From: SIG480 sp045539475
Lineage (GTDB): Bacteria; Bacillota; Clostridia; Oscillospirales; JAAYXM01
DNA: 64,000 nucleotides
Reading direction: 5' to 3'
Assembly: GCA_045539475.1 (NCBI GenBank)
Contig: JAZQFJ010000097.1
Location: 6,255-70,254, forward strand
Shown here: piece after piece, positions 33,541 to 42,439 of the stretch
How the letters are laid out: each line of letters starts with the position of its first letter
Position numbering within the stretch: the first letter of the stretch is position 1
The notes under the pieces: model-generated
Told to the model about the DNA's origin: nothing
The model's input: the letters and a program-made list of their open reading frames with translations, nothing else
Databases searched by the model: none
Position numbers and translations under genes: made by a program

Positions 33541-34220
33541 TGCCCTACATCGAACAGGATAAGGTGGATGCAAAGACAAGAGAAAAACTTGAGGCAATTA
33601 TTGAAAAATCATATGCCTCTTACTGGAGGAAAAAAAGACTTTTCGACATCTTTTTTGCAACGCTGATTTTGTTGTTTTTTCTGCCGCTTATGATAGTTAT
33701 TTCTTTGATAATCGTAATTGACGACCCAAGCGCAGGCCCTTTTTTCAGGCAGATAAGAGTTGGACGCCACGGGGAAGAGTTTTATATGTATAAGTTTCGG
33801 ACTATGCGGGCTAATGCTGATGAGATGATTGAGGAGCTGGCTAAACGTAACGAAATGGACGGACCGGTTTTCAAAATGAGAGAGGATCCGCGAATAACGA
33901 GAGCGGGAAAGTTCCTGCGAAAAGTTTCTCTTGATGAGCTTATGCAGTTTTTCAATGTTCTTAAGGGTGATATGACGCTTGTGGGTCCGAGACCTCCTCT
34001 TCCGAGAGAGGTTGAGTTCTATACGGATTATCAGAAGCTGCGTCTTCTTGTTACGCCCGGCATAACCTGCACGTGGCAGATTTCAAAAAACAGAAATGAT
34101 ATTCCGTTTGAACAGTGGGTTGAAATGGATATCGAATACATACAGACAAGAACATATCTCAATGATTTGAAAATAATGCTGAAAACGCCGATAGTTATGC
34201 TTACAGCTACCGGCAGGTGA
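33540..34220 (+). CDS. Initiating sugar-1-phosphate transferase (WcaJ/PglC-type)
   Basis: The 226-residue protein has one hydrophobic re-entrant helix (FATLILLFFLPLMIVISLII), then FRQIRVGRHGEEFYMYKFRT and MRANADEM. LDELMQFFNVLKGDMTLVGP and RPPLPREVEFY complete the core of the bacterial sugar transferase family. Such enzymes load the first sugar-1-phosphate onto undecaprenyl phosphate at the inner face of the membrane. It is the short, catalytic-only form without the N-terminal helical bundle of WbaP/WcaJ. The start overlaps the previous stop (TAATG). Confidence 0.92.
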   Translation: MPYIEQDKVDAKTREKLEAIIEKSYASYWRKKRLFDIFFATLILLFFLPLMIVISLIIVIDDPSAGPFFRQIRVGRHGEEFYMYKFRTMRANADEMIEELAKRNEMDGPVFKMREDPRITRAGKFLRKVSLDELMQFFNVLKGDMTLVGPRPPLPREVEFYTDYQKLRLLVTPGITCTWQISKNRNDIPFEQWVEMDIEYIQTRTYLNDLKIMLKTPIVMLTATGR

Positions 34221-34241
34221 TTGGAATCCGGAGGGAAGAAA

Positions 34242-35366
34242 ATGAAAGTTGCTATGATTGGGCATAAGGTTGTTCCGTCGCGGCGCGGAGGTATAGAAAA
34301 TGTGCTCACAACGCTGTGCCCGATATTGGTAGAGATGGGGCTTGATGTCACCTGTTATAACCGATCTTCAGATAAGGTTGAAAACGAATATGTGGGAACA
34401 GTTAAGAACGGGATGTATAAGGGCGTAAAAATCAAGAATGCATGGACACTGAACGTGCGTGGCTTTGCCGCAATGATAGCATCCTTCACTGCGGCGATAG
34501 CAGCTTCGTTTAAAAATTACGATGTTATCCATTTTCATGCAGAGGGACCGTGTGCCGCTTTGTGGATTCCTAAGCTTTTCGGCAAAAAATGCGTGGCAAC
34601 GGTTCACGGCCTTGATTGGCAGAGAGAAAAATGGGGAAAAGGTTTTGCGTCTAAGTACATAAAATTCGGGGAAAAAATTCTTGCAAAATATGCAGATGAA
34701 GTTATTGTGTTAAGTCAGGCTGCGCGTGATTACTTCAAAGAAACGTATAACCGTGAAACCGTAATTGTTCACAATGGGATAAGCCGTCCGGAAAGACGCG
34801 ACGCATGCATTATCACAGAAAAGTACGGACTATGCAAAGACGGATACATATGTCTTGTATCAAGGCTCACTGCAGAAAAAGGTGTTCACTATCTCATTGA
34901 TGCATACAGCAGAGTCAGAACGGACAAAAAGCTTGTTATTGCAGGAGATACAAGCGATACGGATGATTATGTAGGGATGCTGAAGGAAAAGGCTGCGGGG
35001 AACCCTGATATCATTTTTACAGGTTTTATATCGGGTGATGAGCTTTCTGAAATATATTCAAATGCGTATATAGCGGTGCTGCCCTCTGACCTTGAAGGAA
35101 TGTCGCTGTGCCTTTTGGAGTCTCTTGCATATAAGAACGCACTTTTGTGCTCGGATATTCCGGAGAACACGTCGGTCGCAGAGGATAAGGCGGTTTACTT
35201 TCAAAAAGGAAATGTTAAGGATTTGGCAGAAAAGCTTCAGGTTTTGTGTGACGATAGACATCTTGTGGAAAACTTAAGAGATGGTGCGGATGAGTTTATT
35301 TTAAACAAATACAGCTGGCAGGATGCTGCGAAGGCGACCTGCAGGCTTTATGAAAAATTAAAGTAA
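34242..35366 (+). CDS. Glycosyltransferase family 4
   Basis: The 374-residue GT-B enzyme has the acceptor half MKVAMIGHKVVPSRRGGIEN, then IHFHAEGPCAALW and TVHGLDWQREKWGK. The donor half has LVSRLTAEKGVHYLIDAYSR and VLPSDLEGMSLCLLESLAYK, where the last carries the E-x7-E nucleotide-sugar motif. It resembles rhamnosyl-/galactosyl-type transferases of capsule loci (the IRGGIExVxxxL type); sugar specificity is unknown. ATG 34242 is set by GGAGGG about seven bases before it. Confidence 0.9.
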   Translation: MKVAMIGHKVVPSRRGGIENVLTTLCPILVEMGLDVTCYNRSSDKVENEYVGTVKNGMYKGVKIKNAWTLNVRGFAAMIASFTAAIAASFKNYDVIHFHAEGPCAALWIPKLFGKKCVATVHGLDWQREKWGKGFASKYIKFGEKILAKYADEVIVLSQAARDYFKETYNRETVIVHNGISRPERRDACIITEKYGLCKDGYICLVSRLTAEKGVHYLIDAYSRVRTDKKLVIAGDTSDTDDYVGMLKEKAAGNPDIIFTGFISGDELSEIYSNAYIAVLPSDLEGMSLCLLESLAYKNALLCSDIPENTSVAEDKAVYFQKGNVKDLAEKLQVLCDDRHLVENLRDGADEFILNKYSWQDAAKATCRLYEKLK

Positions 35367-35379
35367 GGGTTTGTTAGAT

Positions 35380-36612
35380 ATGTATAACAGAACAAATTTT
35401 GAAGAAATGGAAACGAGCAGGGAAAGAGTGAAAGAGTTTTTTCGGCAATTAGTACCGGCTGAGTTTTATGATACATGGGCAGAAACGTTTGAGATTGAGT
35501 ATGCCGACGAAAAGCAGGTGTTGGTTACATATCACGGTGCTGAGAGTATCAAAAAATTCAAAAAAGAATGCAAAGAACCCCTGTCGCTCTGCATTTATTC
35601 GATAATGGGGTATAAAAAAAGAATAAAAATATCAAAAAAGAAAAGTCACAAAAGCTCAAACCACAAAGCAAAAAAGAAAATACGGGCTGCAAAATTCTTT
35701 GTTATAGGTATGATATTTGTCTTTTTTGCAACATCAATCATCGTTGTTATGTGCAATTATATCGGCAATCGGGATTTCAGAGAAACTTTTTACAACGTTA
35801 GTAGCCTTAAGGTTGACAGCTCGGTTCGCGTTATTCAGTTGTCTGATTTGCATGGCTCCTCCTACGGTGAAAAGAATGCAAAGCTGCTCTCTCGTGTTGA
35901 AGCTTTGAAGCCTGATATAATAATCTGCACCGGCGATATTGTTAATTCGGCGCGTGATGACGTTGATTACGCTGCGGATTTAGGTGAGAAGCTTGCAAAG
36001 ATTGCACCTTCGTATTATATATACGGTAACAACGAGGTTGAAAGCATTTACGGCTTTCCGCTTAATGAAGCAGAGCTTGATCGAAAATTCGGCTTTCGGA
36101 AGGATAATCGCGACGAAACAGCACTTTTGAAAATCGAAGATTCTTTTGAAAAAACACTTGAGAGTACCGGGATAAAGGTTCTGAAAAACGAAAAGGACAC
36201 AATAAAGGTAAAAACCATGACGATTGATGTGTATGGAGTTTTAACCTCGAATCCGTCCTCATTCTGGTCATATTCGGAAAAAGCCTTCGCGGATTATATC
36301 TATGAAAACACAGACAATCTTAAAATAACCGCAGTGCATGAGCCGTTTATTTTCCAGGAGTTCCAGCCTGAGTTTTGGGGAGATTTGATGGTTTGCGGGC
36401 ATACTCACGGCGGTGTGGTGCGCGTGCCGCTTCTCGGACCGATTTTCACGCACGAGGATGGCCTTTTCCCCGAAAGAGACGGAAACTTTGTTTACGGAAG
36501 ATATGACGCTGCGGGAAAACCTCTCATCGTAAGTGGCGGACTTGAAAATTTGAATGTTTTCCGTATAAATAATCAGCCGGAGCTGGTCATTATCGATATT
36601 AATAAATTTTAA
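35380..36612 (+). CDS. Membrane metallophosphoesterase with DnaA-domain-I-like N-terminus
   Basis: The 410-residue protein has three parts. Residues ~12-80 (REFF-type helix, LVPAEFYDTWAETFEIEYAD, VLVTYHG) resemble domain I of DnaA. A basic linker and one membrane helix follow (FFVIGMIFVFFATSIIVVMC, ~107-126). An extracytoplasmic calcineurin-like phosphoesterase completes it: VIQLSDLHGSSYG, CTGDIVNSARDDVD, YIYGNNEVE and VCGHTHGGVVRVPLLG give all metal ligands. YkuE-like members act on UDP-diacylglucosamine or other lipid-linked phosphates. In this operon a role in removing phosphate from a carrier lipid or a glycan is possible. The start is ATG 35380; TTG 35371 is a weaker alternative. The domain pairing is unusual. 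Confidence 0.8.
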   Translation: MYNRTNFEEMETSRERVKEFFRQLVPAEFYDTWAETFEIEYADEKQVLVTYHGAESIKKFKKECKEPLSLCIYSIMGYKKRIKISKKKSHKSSNHKAKKKIRAAKFFVIGMIFVFFATSIIVVMCNYIGNRDFRETFYNVSSLKVDSSVRVIQLSDLHGSSYGEKNAKLLSRVEALKPDIIICTGDIVNSARDDVDYAADLGEKLAKIAPSYYIYGNNEVESIYGFPLNEAELDRKFGFRKDNRDETALLKIEDSFEKTLESTGIKVLKNEKDTIKVKTMTIDVYGVLTSNPSSFWSYSEKAFADYIYENTDNLKITAVHEPFIFQEFQPEFWGDLMVCGHTHGGVVRVPLLGPIFTHEDGLFPERDGNFVYGRYDAAGKPLIVSGGLENLNVFRINNQPELVIIDINKF

Positions 36613-36632
36613 TTTTGTGAGGAATAGAGAGA

Positions 36633-37988
36633 ATGGTTACTGCACTATTTCAAAAATTAATCATTTTAATTGTCGGTGTATTGTTTCTGACATCGGCGGC
36701 TTTGATATATTTCCGTTCTAAAAATGTAAATCGCGCAGAGCGCACCCAGATTTTCAAAACGGCAGAATATCTTAATGCGTGGATAATTCTCATCTGCTTT
36801 ATCACGACGATGGTGTATGGGATTTTCAATCACTATGAACTTAAAAAGTCTGTTCACGCAATTATCTCGCTGAACTATTCCGAGGCATCGCAAGCGCTCA
36901 ACTCCAACGGCACCCGATATAATATGGCAGAAATTATCAGCGATGAGGTTGTGGACAGAGCTATAAAAAAGGGCGCACTTGAGGATGTGACGGTAAAACA
37001 GCTTAAAAGCTGCCTTGTGGTTTATCCGTGTGTGCAGGGCGGTGTCGGAGATGAGTCTGAATATCATATTTCCACAGAGTTTGCGGTAGAGTATCACGCA
37101 TCAAAGGATACAGACCATCTTGATTCGGAAAATGTTATTAAACTGATAACTGCGGCTTACAAGGAATACTATATAGAAAAATATACTGATAATTTCAGCC
37201 TGTCTTCTGAGAAACCGGATTTTGCAAAAATGGAGTATATGGATATAGTATCGTATCTTGATAAGGAAACGGGCGCTGTTCTTAATTATTTGTACGGTAT
37301 GGCTGAAAAGAACCCGAGCTTCGTTACTGAAAACAACAGCACCTTCAATTCCATTGCAGGCAAGGTGTATCAATTTAAGGAGACCCAGATAAATCAGAAT
37401 TTAAGGTCTCTTATCCTGCAGAACGGAGTTGTAAGGGACAAGGGTGGATACATCGACCGATTGGCGTATCAAAATAAAAATGTTGATTTTGACCGCCGGA
37501 AAAACAATGCTTCCTATAATCTTTGCAACCAGGCAATTGAAATGTACAGCGAGGAAATGACCAGGGTGGTTCTCGTTCCGACATGGGATCAATCCGGCAA
37601 ATACTATATGGGAAGAACAAAGGTCGGCGTTGATGAGTTGTCCGTTATGGCAACAAATTTCAGCAATTATGTGGCATCTAACGAGAAGGAGATTATGGAC
37701 AATAATCTTATAATCAATAAGATAGCTGAAAAGACTCCTAATGCCGGACTTTATGCGTCGGCGGATTCGTTGATAGAATCCATTTATAACAGCATCAAGG
37801 GATTTGAAAAAGAAGCGATAAACGCGGGCAGAGAATATTCAAGCCACAAAATGAACCAGTGCATTGCAGTGACCATTTACGGCATCTCGCTTATGAATGA
37901 GCTGAAAACGCTTTTGCTTTTTGCAGCATTTGTGTATGTATCGCTTATTTTGCGTCATATTTCGAAGAAATTCCCTAAAAAGGCATAA
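36633..37988 (+). CDS. Wzz-like membrane protein of unknown function
   Basis: The 451-residue protein has two N-terminal membrane helices (LIILIVGVLFLTSAALIYF and LNAWIILICFITTMVYGIF). A long extracytoplasmic region (~70-420) with helical, coiled-coil-like stretches follows, then a last helix (LLLFAAFVYVSLILRHI). The start of the outer region (INTERLUDE-type pattern LNYSEASQALNSNG ... MAEIISDEVVDRAIKKGAL) resembles the same position in the next protein and in Wzz chain-length regulators. I do not recognise it beyond that. It is best read as a divergent polysaccharide co-polymerase partner. It lies 20 bases before the Wzz-GGDEF gene. Confidence 0.6.
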   Translation: MVTALFQKLIILIVGVLFLTSAALIYFRSKNVNRAERTQIFKTAEYLNAWIILICFITTMVYGIFNHYELKKSVHAIISLNYSEASQALNSNGTRYNMAEIISDEVVDRAIKKGALEDVTVKQLKSCLVVYPCVQGGVGDESEYHISTEFAVEYHASKDTDHLDSENVIKLITAAYKEYYIEKYTDNFSLSSEKPDFAKMEYMDIVSYLDKETGAVLNYLYGMAEKNPSFVTENNSTFNSIAGKVYQFKETQINQNLRSLILQNGVVRDKGGYIDRLAYQNKNVDFDRRKNNASYNLCNQAIEMYSEEMTRVVLVPTWDQSGKYYMGRTKVGVDELSVMATNFSNYVASNEKEIMDNNLIINKIAEKTPNAGLYASADSLIESIYNSIKGFEKEAINAGREYSSHKMNQCIAVTIYGISLMNELKTLLLFAAFVYVSLILRHISKKFPKKA

Positions 37989-38008
37989 AGGGCTGAGGGA
38001 GGATAATG

Positions 38009-39886
38009 ATGAAAAATTTTCAGATTTTAAGATATTTAAAAAAACTTTTGCCACTGATAATAGTTTTTTGCTTGGTGGCGACATATGCTGTTTATTTCAA
38101 GCTTTCAGGAGCTAATTCTTATATAGCTTCTGAGGTTATCCATTATAATGACGAGCAGGCAGAAAAAGGCCTTGCTCCCACCGGTGATAAGCTGGATGTA
38201 AACGAAATTAAATCATCTGCGGTAATGTCAAAGGTTGTTGACAAGATGGGGCTTACGGGTATTTATTCGGTTGACAGCCTTATTTCAAGAATAAACATAA
38301 CGCCTATTGAAGACGCAGACAAAGTTGCTCAGAAAGAGGCAAAGCTTGAAGAGGGTGAGGAATACATATATGAGCCAAGCACATTTATTGTTTCCTTTGC
38401 GGCAACGAGCGGGGAAGGACCGGATTTTGCCCGAACAATACTTGATGAAACACTGGATGTTTATTTTGAACGCTTCAGCCAAAAGTATGTAAATGTTGCT
38501 CCTGCAAACAATACCATTGAAAATCTTGATAAAAATGATTATGATTTTATTGAGATGATGGAGCTGATTGATACAAGTATTGACAACACGCTCAGTACGT
38601 TGTATCAGAGAATGGAGCAGAACAATTATTACCGATCAACCGAAACCGGGGTCTCATTTGCAGAGCTTGCAGATGATTTTAATTATTTAAGACAGGTGAA
38701 GGTTTCGTCTCTGTTTTCCAAGATTTACAAGTACCAGATAACGAAGGACAAATCGGTGCTAATTTCAGACTATACAACAAGAATAGATAACAACAACATT
38801 TCTAATGCAAAAGATGCGAGCATCGTAGAAGATGTTGTAACCGTAATTGATGCTTATGTCAAAAAAATGCGCGAGTCGGGGAATACCAACATCACATATG
38901 AGTATATCCTTGATAATCTCCACGAGAGGAATCTGCAGGAGTATGTCGGTGATCAGACAGTAACATACGATGAGCTGATTTACAGCTGGCGCGATCATAA
39001 TGAAAGCCGCGAACATGCAATTATTGATTCTGCATATTGCTCTTATGTAATAAACACGTTCTCGAATTGCACAGGAAATTGCGGAGAGCAGTGCAAAACT
39101 TCGGGAAAGACCTGCACAGAGCTTTGCAACACCCAATATGCCGCCATAAGAGAGAATGTTGAGAAGGAAATCAACACGCTTCTTGACGAGTTGACCGCTC
39201 TTTACGGTATAACCATGAAAACCAACGATGAATACAACAAATACCTCGGTGCAAGCTATATTTCAGTGCTGTCTTCGGCGTCTGTAAGAGAAAGCGTTAA
39301 TGTTCCGTTGTATACGGCAATTGCATTTTTCTTCCTTGTGGTTCTCTGCTGCGGAGGTGCAATTGTTTTAGGCCGTGCGGGCGATATAATAAACTACATC
39401 TTCTATACAGACCATCTTACCGGATATAACAACAGAGCATATCTTGATAAATACTTAAAATCAAAGGATAAAAAGCTTCTTGATGACGGCGTTGTGTACT
39501 GTTTGGTTGATATATCGAATCTGGTGCACATTAATACAGAGTACTCAAGGGATGTGGGCGATGAGATTATAAAGATGTTCGCAAGCTACATAAAAGAAAC
39601 TTTCGGCAAATCAAAGACTGAATATATTTATAACGGAAACGGCAGCTTTGTTATGTTGACGGAAGAGGCTGATTACATCACCGTTGAAGATATTATGCGG
39701 CTGTTCAGACTGCGTCTTGATGAAAGAGAAGAACACAGAAATGTCGTTATTGAGTACAAGATTGGTATTGCTGAAACCTTTAAAGAAAACAAAACGGCAA
39801 GGAAATTGCTTTCCGAAGCAATTGAAAGCAAAAAAGGTTATGTTTCTTTCCTTGAGCAGAACAAAAACGAGCAACAGAAGGTATAA
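38009..39886 (+). CDS. Wzz-like co-polymerase fused to a degenerate GGDEF domain
   Basis: The 625-residue protein begins with a membrane helix (LLPLIIVFCLVATYAVYFKL). A ~400-residue outer region follows, with Wzz-like features (SYIASEVIHYNDEQAEKG, LDVNEIKSSAVMSKVVDKMG) and a short cysteine-rich patch (CTGNCGEQCKTSGKTCTELC). The second helix is VPLYTAIAFFFLVVLCCGGA. From ~470 on, a cytoplasmic GGDEF-family domain is recognisable: DHLTGYNNRAYLDKYL, LVDISNLVHINTEYSRDVGD. The signature GGDEF reads NGNGS at about residue 541, so cyclase activity is not expected. It may bind c-di-GMP or GTP or serve as a contact surface for other GGDEF proteins. ATG 38009 is preferred to 38006 for spacing from GAGGGAGG. 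The fusion would connect second messenger state to chain length. Confidence 0.82.
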   Translation: MKNFQILRYLKKLLPLIIVFCLVATYAVYFKLSGANSYIASEVIHYNDEQAEKGLAPTGDKLDVNEIKSSAVMSKVVDKMGLTGIYSVDSLISRINITPIEDADKVAQKEAKLEEGEEYIYEPSTFIVSFAATSGEGPDFARTILDETLDVYFERFSQKYVNVAPANNTIENLDKNDYDFIEMMELIDTSIDNTLSTLYQRMEQNNYYRSTETGVSFAELADDFNYLRQVKVSSLFSKIYKYQITKDKSVLISDYTTRIDNNNISNAKDASIVEDVVTVIDAYVKKMRESGNTNITYEYILDNLHERNLQEYVGDQTVTYDELIYSWRDHNESREHAIIDSAYCSYVINTFSNCTGNCGEQCKTSGKTCTELCNTQYAAIRENVEKEINTLLDELTALYGITMKTNDEYNKYLGASYISVLSSASVRESVNVPLYTAIAFFFLVVLCCGGAIVLGRAGDIINYIFYTDHLTGYNNRAYLDKYLKSKDKKLLDDGVVYCLVDISNLVHINTEYSRDVGDEIIKMFASYIKETFGKSKTEYIYNGNGSFVMLTEEADYITVEDIMRLFRLRLDEREEHRNVVIEYKIGIAETFKENKTARKLLSEAIESKKGYVSFLEQNKNEQQKV

Positions 39887-39925
39887 AAGCGTAATTATCA
39901 GCTTTAAGAGAAGGGGGGCAGACGT

Positions 39926-41230
39926 TTGGAAAGTAAAATTCTTGAGAAAACCAAAGTTTTTTACTTTATGGTTGTGGCTGTGATGATGTATTATTTTCTC
40001 AATGAATACATTGATATAGGTCTGCACGTTACATACCGCCATGCATTCGCTCTTGTTCTCTTCTTTTCTGCAGCGCTGCTGTTTCTCTATAAACCTAATA
40101 TTGCAAGGGGCGTTACGGCTTTTGGCGATGCGTGCGTTTACAGCGTTCCGCTTGCCGTCACAACTGTGGTTTCTCTGTTCATATGGTTTATGGAAACTGT
40201 GGATGTGGGAGTTATTTCGAGAGGACTTTCAAGCTCATTTATATATGCGAATATGTTGTCCTTTGCTCTGGCAGCCGGCGCAATGCTCTATATCTTTGGC
40301 AGACGCGGCGTGTGGTATAATCTTGCGGCTATTCTGATTGCGAACATCCTTATGATTGTAACAGTTATTGCCGAGAACGGTCTTGGAAATTATATTTCAG
40401 AATTCATAACCCTCATAACTACCTTTGCAGGTGTGACGGGAGATATTATAGTTCAGGCAGAAATTCATGAGCTTGCATTCTGTCTTGGAGCGTATCTGAT
40501 TTATATGCTTTTCAAACCGAAAAAGGATATAATATACTTTATACTGCTTCTTTTAAGTCTTTTCTGCTTCTTATCGGCATTCAAGCGAATTGCAATTATC
40601 GCAATTGCAATAGCGCTTGTGTTTGGGTATCTTTTAAAATTCATTGCGCGATACAATAAAAAAACAGCAAGCAGACTTGTTACATTCCTTACGCTTGTTG
40701 TGATAATACTTCTCATAAGCTATATTGCACTTATCAAGGCAGATGCCTTTGAACTTCTCGAAAAAGCGGGAATAAATACAAGCGGACGCGTTGAAATTTA
40801 TAATGCGGTAGACGATTTTTACGAATTCAATCCCGGTTTTTTAGGTAATGGAATAGGATTTCTTACATATCAGCTCAACACGTTTATGAATGTCGGTGTT
40901 GCCTCTGTTCACAACGATTTTCTCCAGCATTTTATTGATCTTGGTTTCTGGGGATATATTATATGGCTTGTTTCAATGACGTTGGTCAGAGTGTGGTATT
41001 TCGGAAGGCGTGGCAACGTAGAGAATGCAATTGTTGCATTTATGCTTACCCTTTATCTTATAATCGTATCCACAACAGACAACACAATGAACTATCCGCT
41101 TCTCACAGGGGTTCTTGCAATACTGATGATGGGAAACGGATTTGAAAAAAATGTACGCGATACCGAGCTTAAAATGTTTCATTATGTTTCAGAGGAAAAC
41201 AGGGAAGAGGAAAGTGACTCATTGTTATGA
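39926..41230 (+). CDS. Wzy/O-antigen-ligase family polymerase
   Basis: The 434-residue protein has about twelve membrane helices and a large outer loop before the last three, as in Wzy_C/O-antigen ligase proteins. In the loop, RVEIYNAVDDFYEFNPGFLG and NGIGF are followed by GVASVHNDFLQHFIDLGFWG. The H-N-x-x-L-Q pattern is the family hallmark. It probably polymerises repeat units delivered by the Wzx protein. The start is TTG 39926, eight bases after AAGGGGGG. The stop overlaps the start of the next glycosyltransferase (ATGA), so they are coupled. Confidence 0.88.
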   Translation: MESKILEKTKVFYFMVVAVMMYYFLNEYIDIGLHVTYRHAFALVLFFSAALLFLYKPNIARGVTAFGDACVYSVPLAVTTVVSLFIWFMETVDVGVISRGLSSSFIYANMLSFALAAGAMLYIFGRRGVWYNLAAILIANILMIVTVIAENGLGNYISEFITLITTFAGVTGDIIVQAEIHELAFCLGAYLIYMLFKPKKDIIYFILLLLSLFCFLSAFKRIAIIAIAIALVFGYLLKFIARYNKKTASRLVTFLTLVVIILLISYIALIKADAFELLEKAGINTSGRVEIYNAVDDFYEFNPGFLGNGIGFLTYQLNTFMNVGVASVHNDFLQHFIDLGFWGYIIWLVSMTLVRVWYFGRRGNVENAIVAFMLTLYLIIVSTTDNTMNYPLLTGVLAILMMGNGFEKNVRDTELKMFHYVSEENREEESDSLL

Positions 41231-42435
41231 AAATTCTGATGGTAAATAAGTTTCTGTATCCCCGCGGGGGAAGCGAAAGCTATATGCTGTCTCTCGGGGC
41301 ACATCTTGAAAAGATGGGGCATGAGGTAGAGTATTTTGGGATGTATGATGAAAAGAATACAAAAGGAAACTCGGCGGAAAAGTATACACAGAATATGGAT
41401 TTTCACTCAAACGGAGCAGGGAGATTTCTCTATCCTTTCAAGATAATTTATTCCTTTGAAGCAAAGAAAAAAATAATGCAGGTGATAGAACGCTTCAAGC
41501 CGGATATAGTACATATGAACAATATAAATTTCCAGCTTACCCCCTCGATAATCTACGGCATTAAGAAAAAAAAGATTCCGCTTGTTCAGACCGTGCATGA
41601 TTATCAGATGATTTGTCCGAATCACCTTCTTTACAATTTTGACAAAAACTGCCCTTGCGAAAAGTGTGTTAACGGTTCACTTATCAGTTGCATAAAGAAT
41701 AAATGCATTCATGGATCTGCGGTCAAGAGCGTTTTGGGTGTCGTCGAGGCAAAGCTTTATTCGTGGCTTCGCACTTATAAAAAGGTTGATTTATTTATTT
41801 GTCCGAGTAATTTTCTTGAAAAGAAGCTCCTTGTGGCAAAGAAGTATTACAAGGGAAAAACAAAAACAATACATAATTTTATAAACAAAGAAGCATTCGC
41901 ACCATCTGACCGGAAGGAAGACGACTACATTGTATTTGCAGGCAGGCTTTCGAATGAAAAAGGCATTGGGCATCTTGCCGAAACGGCACGTCTTTTGCCG
42001 GAATATACTTTCAGGGTGGCGGGAAGCGGTCCCGATGCGGATATTCTCAAAAGTATTCCCAATATCAGACTTGAGGGGTTTCTTGAGGGCGAAACGCTGA
42101 CGGAGCTTATGAAAAGCGCAAAGGTTCTTCTTTTGCCGTCTGTATGCTATGAAAACTGCCCGCTTTCCATACTTGAAGCACACTCTATGGGTGTTCCCGT
42201 TGTTACGATGAATAGCGGCGGAATGGCAGAGCTTGTAAAAGACGGAGTTACCGGTACGCTTGTAAATGAGCCTACACCTGAAAAAATTGCGCTGAAAATA
42301 AAAGAAACAGTGGAAAATGAGGATTATTACAAGAGCCTTCGGGAAAATTGCAGAAATGAAAAGGATAATATCCTGAGCGTTGAAACATACAGCGATATTT
42401 TAATCGGAGAATATGAAAAGCTGATTGTGAGGTGA
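41227..42435 (+). CDS. Glycosyltransferase family 4
   Basis: The 402-residue GT-B enzyme begins MKILMVNKFLYPRGGSESYM. The middle has VQTVHDYQMICPNHLLYN and then a cysteine-rich loop (CPCEKCVNGSLISCIKNKC) that looks zinc-binding or structural. The donor domain shows FAGRLSNEKGIGHLAETARL, FRVAGSGPDAD and LLPSVCYENCPLSILEAHSM. This group is frequent in capsule and exopolysaccharide clusters; the sugar is unknown. Translation is coupled to the Wzy gene by an ATGA overlap. Confidence 0.9.
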   Translation: MKILMVNKFLYPRGGSESYMLSLGAHLEKMGHEVEYFGMYDEKNTKGNSAEKYTQNMDFHSNGAGRFLYPFKIIYSFEAKKKIMQVIERFKPDIVHMNNINFQLTPSIIYGIKKKKIPLVQTVHDYQMICPNHLLYNFDKNCPCEKCVNGSLISCIKNKCIHGSAVKSVLGVVEAKLYSWLRTYKKVDLFICPSNFLEKKLLVAKKYYKGKTKTIHNFINKEAFAPSDRKEDDYIVFAGRLSNEKGIGHLAETARLLPEYTFRVAGSGPDADILKSIPNIRLEGFLEGETLTELMKSAKVLLLPSVCYENCPLSILEAHSMGVPVVTMNSGGMAELVKDGVTGTLVNEPTPEKIALKIKETVENEDYYKSLRENCRNEKDNILSVETYSDILIGEYEKLIVR

Positions 42436-42439
42436 GACC

